A DNA stretch of 64,000 nt, taken from contig NZ_JAPEPZ010000001.1 of assembly GCF_026339875.1 (NCBI RefSeq), forward strand, positions 186,001-250,000. Direction: 5' to 3'. Position 1 is the first letter of the stretch; each line of letters opens with the position of its first letter. Positions 60,650-64,000 of this stretch are shown here, piece after piece. Origin of the DNA: Streptomyces sp. NBC_01571 (lineage in GTDB: Bacteria; Actinomycetota; Actinomycetes; Streptomycetales; Streptomycetaceae). A program made the translations under genes and the position numbers. The notes below the pieces were generated by a model that saw only the letters and a program-made list of their open reading frames with translations, was not told the DNA's origin and made no database searches.

Positions 60650-61222
60650 ATGCGTACCCTGATCAGTTCCGCCTTCATCTCGCTCGACGGCGTCGTGGAG
60701 GGCCCGGGCGGCGAGCCCGGCTACCGCAACTCCGGATGGACTTTCAAGGACATCGAGTTCGTCCCCGAGGCGTTCACCATCAAAGGGCGGGAGCAGGAGG
60801 AATCCACCGCGTTCCTGATGGGACGCGCCAGCTACGAGGCGTTCAGCCCGGTGTGGCCGGACATGGCCGAGTTCGCCCACTACAAGACCCTGCCGAAGTA
60901 CGTCGTGTCCACCACCCTCACCGAGGACAAGCTCGTGTCGAACTGGGGCGAGACCACCGTCCTGCGCTCCCTCGACGAGGTCGCCGCTCTCAAGGAGACC
61001 GACGGCGGCCCGATCATCGTCCACGGCAGCGTCGCCCTGAACCACGGCCTCGCGGACGCCGGCCTGATCGACCGGTACCACCTGCTCGTCTTCCCACTGC
61101 TGCTCGGCGCGGGCAAGCGGCTGTTCCCGGCGAGCGACAAGGACACGCAGAAGCTGAAGCTGGTCGAGCACGCCGTGTACGCCAACGGCCTGCAGATGAA
61201 CGTCCTCGACGTCGTGCGCTGA
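60650..61222 (+). CDS. Dihydrofolate reductase family protein (RibD C-terminal fold)
   Basis: The protein has 190 residues. It begins RTLISSAFISLDGVVEGPGG, with FLMGRASYEAFSPVWP in the middle and IIVHGSVALNHGLADAGLID then LLLGAGKRLFP at the end, all typical of this NADPH-binding fold. The true DHFR folate-binding residues are not all present, so it is probably a reductase of another substrate. ATG 60650 follows GAAGGA. It has its own promoter and stands alone. Confidence 0.9.
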   Translation: MRTLISSAFISLDGVVEGPGGEPGYRNSGWTFKDIEFVPEAFTIKGREQEESTAFLMGRASYEAFSPVWPDMAEFAHYKTLPKYVVSTTLTEDKLVSNWGETTVLRSLDEVAALKETDGGPIIVHGSVALNHGLADAGLIDRYHLLVFPLLLGAGKRLFPASDKDTQKLKLVEHAVYANGLQMNVLDVVR

Positions 61223-61437
61223 CCGGGCTCCGGCAATCCGCTCCGCTGCCCGCTCGCACCGGACGGCGCCCGTCCCTCCCGACCTCGGCCCCACAGGCCG
61301 ACGGGCCCACAGCCGCGGTAGGCGGGGATGAGTCTCCGAACCTCCTCCGAACCGCCTTCGAGCCGTACACGAACCGGTGACGCGGCGGTCCGGCGATCGC
61401 GCGCCGTGGGGCTGTAAGTACCCGAGCCGCGCCCGGA

Positions 61438-61450
61438 TATCATCCACCGA
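61438..61450 (+). promoter_or_regulatory. -10 element placing transcription start at the ATG (leaderless)
   Basis: TATCAT at 61438-61443 lies 6 nt before the A of ATG 61450, the usual -10 to start-point distance. There is no ribosome site upstream. The -35 is weak. Confidence 0.45.
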
Positions 61451-62394
61451 TGTCGACGATCTGCATGATCGGTGTGGGTCGCATGGGCGAACCGCTGTGC
61501 GCCGGTCTCGTCCGCGCGGGATACCGGGTGAGGGCTTGCGACGTCCTGGCCGAGCGCAGGGAAGCGGCCCTGTCGCACGGGGCTCTGGCCCCGGATTCGG
61601 CGGCAGCCGCGGCAGCGGGGGCGGACGTGCTCCTCACCGTCCTTCCCGGGCCGGTCGAGGTGGCGGCAGCGGTCGACGACGCCGTTCTCGGCGCGCTGGC
61701 GCCCCAGGCCACCTGGATCGACATGAGCAGTAACACGCCGACCGGCGCCGAACCCTGCTGGAAGCGGGCCGCCGCCCACGGAGTCGGTGTACGGGAGGCG
61801 CCCATCGGAGGTTCACCCGCGGACGCCGCAGCGGCGCGGCTGCGGGTCTTCGTCGGTGGGGAGGACACCCTCCTGGAACGCCACCGCCCTTTGCTGTCCG
61901 CGGTGTCCGACCGCATCACGCACGTCGGTGGACCCGGCACCGGCTACGTCGCCAAACTGCTGGTCAACCTCCTGTGGTTCGGCCAGGCCGCCGCCACCGC
62001 CGAGGCTCTTCTCCTGGGGCGACGTGCAGGCATCGACCTGGGCGTGCTCACCGAGACCCTGGCCGCCGGTCCCGCCTCGACCGCGTTCATCCGCCACGAC
62101 CTGCCCGCCCTCCTGGCGGGCGACTACCTCACCGACTTCGGCCTCGACCACATCCACGACCAACTGACGGCGGTGACCGCACTGGCTGAGCAACTCGCCA
62201 CGCCCCACAGCGTCGCGGACACCGTCCGTCGCCTCCACGCGGAGGCACTCGAGCGCTATGGGCCCGCGGACGGCGAACTGCTCGCGGTGGCCCTGCTGGA
62301 AGAGAAGGCCGGGATCCTCTTGCGCCACCCGGCTACGGCCGCCGCCGACGGCGACACCGACGCGGCCGAGTGGCGGACAGAGCGCCACAAGTGA
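61450..62394 (+). CDS. 3-hydroxyisobutyrate/6-phosphogluconate dehydrogenase-like oxidoreductase
   Basis: The protein has 314 residues. Cofactor motif MIGVGRMGEPLCAGLVRAGY, then the substrate segment APIGGSPADAAAARL, where the usual DAPVSGG reads EAPIGGS, and the catalytic Lys in GPGTGYVAKLLVNLLWFGQA. The C-terminal helical domain has TDFGLDHIHDQLTA. The family oxidises beta-hydroxy acids with NAD(P). It probably has a leaderless mRNA. It converges on the decarboxylase operon 7 bp away. Confidence 0.9.
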   Translation: MSTICMIGVGRMGEPLCAGLVRAGYRVRACDVLAERREAALSHGALAPDSAAAAAAGADVLLTVLPGPVEVAAAVDDAVLGALAPQATWIDMSSNTPTGAEPCWKRAAAHGVGVREAPIGGSPADAAAARLRVFVGGEDTLLERHRPLLSAVSDRITHVGGPGTGYVAKLLVNLLWFGQAAATAEALLLGRRAGIDLGVLTETLAAGPASTAFIRHDLPALLAGDYLTDFGLDHIHDQLTAVTALAEQLATPHSVADTVRRLHAEALERYGPADGELLAVALLEEKAGILLRHPATAAADGDTDAAEWRTERHK

Positions 62395-62401
62395 CCCTGT
62401 C

Positions 62402-62663
62402 TCAGCTCCGTCGAAGGAGCGGGGGGACGGGCGGTACGTCGACGGCGCCGGCGATGTCGTCGACGGTCATCCTGAAACTGTCGGGATAGACGTCACGCTC
62501 GGTGCGGCAGACGGGTTCACTGGTACGCCGGCAGTAGAGGCAATGCCGGCACTGCAGCACGACCCATACGCCGGGGACGGGAGAGCTGAAGAGCTGTTCG
62601 ATGGTCTCGTGGGCGCAACGCGGACAGATGCCGGTGCCTTCCGTGGCAGTGGTTCCTTTTCAC
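62402..62663 (-). pseudogene. Small subunit D of a UbiD-type hydroxyarylic acid decarboxylase, frameshifted near its start
   Basis: The frame ending at 62402 reads TATEGTGICPRCAHETIEQL, then VPGVWVVLQCRHCLYCRRTS and YPDSFRMTVDDIAGAVDVPP, with the CxxC-type zinc-ribbon Cys residues of the family. A stop lies just upstream in this frame. Starting at GTG 62663, removal of one base from AAAA or AA (62653-62660) would join start and body. It is the last gene of the operon. Confidence 0.7.
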
Positions 62664-62689
62664 GTGTGGAGGAAGGGAGTTCGGCTTCG

Positions 62690-63614
62690 TCAGCGTTCCG
62701 CGGCGAGTTGCCGGAGCCTGGCGAGCCATTCGCCCGTTTCGGGCAGGTCCCGTACCGGGTTGCCGTAGTTGCCGCGGTGATCCGGCGTGACGGGTGTGGT
62801 GGCGTCGATGATGAGCTTGTCGACGATGCCGGGTGTGTTCGCCTGCGGGCCCAGCTCCATCACGGACAGGTTCGGAATCGTGATCAGGTCGCCGGCGGGG
62901 TTCATCTTGGTCGAGACCGTCCACATCACCTGCGGAAGGTTGAAGGGGTCGACGTCCTCGTCCACCACGATCACGGTGGCGGGGTATCCCAGTCCGTGCG
63001 GGGTGGTCAGGACACGCATTCCGACCGCCTTGGCGAAGCCCCCGTACCTCTTCCTGGTGGAGACGATGACGACCAGGCCGTGGGTGTACGTGGCGTTGAC
63101 CGCCTGGACCTCGGGGAAGTCCTTCGTGAGCTGCTCGTACAGCGGGGCGCAGGTGTTGGCGGCCATCAGGTAGTCGATCTCGGTCCACGGCATGCCCAGG
63201 TAGAGGAGTTCGAAGACCGGGTTGCTGCGGTAGGAGATCTTGTCGATCCGGATCACCGGCATGCTGCGACCGCCCGAGTAGTGGCCGGTGAACTCGCCGA
63301 AGGGGCCTTCCACTTCGCGCTTGCGACCTTCGATCACACCCTCGATCACGACCTCGCTGCACCACGGCACCGGCAGCCCGGTCAGGGGCGCCGTCGCGAT
63401 CGGTGCCGGGGCGCCGCGCAGGGCGCCGGCCAGTTCGTACTCGTTCTCGTCGTACCTCATCGGGGTAGAGGACCGGCGCCGCATCCCCGAGGCGTGGCGC
63501 CGCGTTGGCGGCAGCGGCGATGTCCGGCTCCGGCTTCACCTCCTTGGTGATCCGGAGCAACTGCCCTTCCCTGTCAAGCACTTCGAGAAGGCTGCGCAGA
63601 TCGTCATAGGCCAT
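62690..63614 (-). pseudogene. UbiD-family decarboxylase with a large internal deletion
   Basis: It starts at ATG 63614 (AAGGGG upstream): MAYDDLRSLLEVLDREGQLL to about residue 50, DAAPVLY. At about 63462-63466 it jumps, out of frame, to YDENEYELAGALRGAPAPI, which belongs about 200 residues into the family. The rest (EGPFGEFTGHYSGGRSMPVI, RYGGFAKAVGMRVLTTPHGL, DEDVDPFNLPQVMW) is intact. Normal length is about 470-490 residues; some 150 are missing, including part of the prenylated-FMN site. The enzyme should be dead. Confidence 0.85.
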
Positions 63615-63646
63615 GTGAACCCCTTGGTGACAGTCGTGGTGAGGTA

Positions 63647-64000
63647 TCAGAGCGCTGCCCTGAGCTCTTGGGCGTGGGCGGCTCGCATGCCGTCCCACCG
63701 TTTGGCGGCGGGCGCGGGAAGGTGGAACTGGTCGAGGACCCGGGCTGTGATGTGGTCGACGATGTCGTCGACGGAAGCGGGGTGGTTGTAGAAGGCGGGC
63801 ATGGGAGGCACCATCCGCACGCCCATGCGCGACAGCGCCAGCATGTTCTCCAGATGGACCTCGCTCAGCGGTGTCTCACGCGGAACGAGCACCAGCTTGC
63901 GGTGCTCCTTCAGCACCACGTCCGCCGCCCGGCCGATCAGTCCGTCGGCGTGGCCGGCGCGGATCCCGGCTAGCGTCTTCATCGAGCACGGGACGATCAC
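63647..64000 (-). CDS. UbiX-like flavin prenyltransferase, C-terminal part (runs off the right edge)
   Basis: 117 residues are visible: IVPCSMKTLAGIRAGHADGL, IGRAADVVLKEHRKLVLVPR, ETPLSEVHLENMLALSRMGV and MVPPMPAFYNHP. The UbiX family makes prenylated FMN for its UbiD partner, which is next in the operon (33 bp gap). UbiX-UbiD-D operons act on phenolic acids such as 4-hydroxybenzoate or vanillate. The N-terminal flavin-binding part is outside the window. Confidence 0.92.
   Translation of the reverse strand: MIVPCSMKTLAGIRAGHADGLIGRAADVVLKEHRKLVLVPRETPLSEVHLENMLALSRMGVRMVPPMPAFYNHPASVDDIVDHITARVLDQFHLPAPAAKRWDGMRAAHAQELRAAL

Noticed and set aside
59964..60662. A 230-codon open frame upstream of the DHFR-family gene
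   Set aside because: Arg/Pro/Ala-rich shadow without ribosome site; it would run through the promoter at 60463-60491.

Overview
The window is high-GC actinobacterial DNA, most likely from a Streptomyces. The signs are near-saturated GC at third codon positions, frequent GTG/TTG starts behind GGAGG-type ribosome sites, secreted phospholipase A2 and multidomain secreted hydrolases, an MsiK-type sugar ABC system without its own ATPase, and many MarR/ArsR/LysR/ROK/HxlR regulators. It reads as a chromosomal accessory or arm region: mostly small unrelated operons, many gene relics and at least six insertion-sequence remnants. I recognised no rRNA, tRNA or CRISPR.

Layout. 1-9.5 kb: the 5' part of a flavin disulfide reductase, a conserved unknown, an ADP-ribosylglycohydrolase, an alpha/beta hydrolase facing a double Lrp regulator, a LysR/MFS divergent pair with a clear palindrome between them, an RNA 2',3'-cyclic phosphodiesterase and a secreted phospholipase A2. 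9.5-17 kb: an ArsR-VOC operon with a self-operator over its start, a MOSC protein, an epoxide-hydrolase-like enzyme, a MarR, a D-2-hydroxyacid dehydrogenase and a metallo-hydrolase relic. 17-22.6 kb: two MFS transporters, an SDR and a MarR. 22.6-25.8 kb: an IS graveyard (IS5 and IS701 relics, a truncated LOG gene, a possible OsmC fragment) around one intact peptidase E gene.

25.8-36.5 kb is the most coherent system. Two divergent operons share one promoter region. Leftward run a zinc-type dehydrogenase, a TIM-barrel isomerase, an MGH1/GH63-like glycosidase and a glycogen-debranching-like glycosidase, all tightly coupled. Rightward run a sugar-binding lipoprotein, two permeases, a ROK regulator and a Gfo/Idh/MocA oxidoreductase. 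Together they look like import and cytoplasmic breakdown of a glycoside or oligosaccharide, possibly a mannosyl- or glucosyl-glycerate-like compound.

36.5-48.6 kb: an IS5 relic, a Tat-exported purple acid phosphatase, a glutaryl-CoA-dehydrogenase-like enzyme coupled to a CaiB CoA-transferase, an S53 protease whose signal peptide and catalytic domain are out of frame at a G8 run, a SnoaL-like protein, and a secreted glycosidase with a LacI-type palindrome upstream. 48.8-52.8 kb: a PAS-GAF-SpoIIE-HATPase regulator split by a complete IS110-family element flanked by GGTCAG repeats. The element's left end can fold into a bridge-RNA-like structure that carries GGTCAG in both internal loops.

53-64 kb: a VOC gene behind two tandem palindromes, a frameshifted flavin disulfide reductase related to the one at the left edge, an operon of two luciferase-like oxidoreductases plus an F420:NADP reductase-like protein, an SDR/HxlR divergent pair, a DHFR-family protein, a 3-hydroxyisobutyrate-dehydrogenase-like protein with a probable leaderless start, and a UbiX-UbiD-subunit-D aromatic decarboxylase operon whose UbiD gene has lost about a third of its length.
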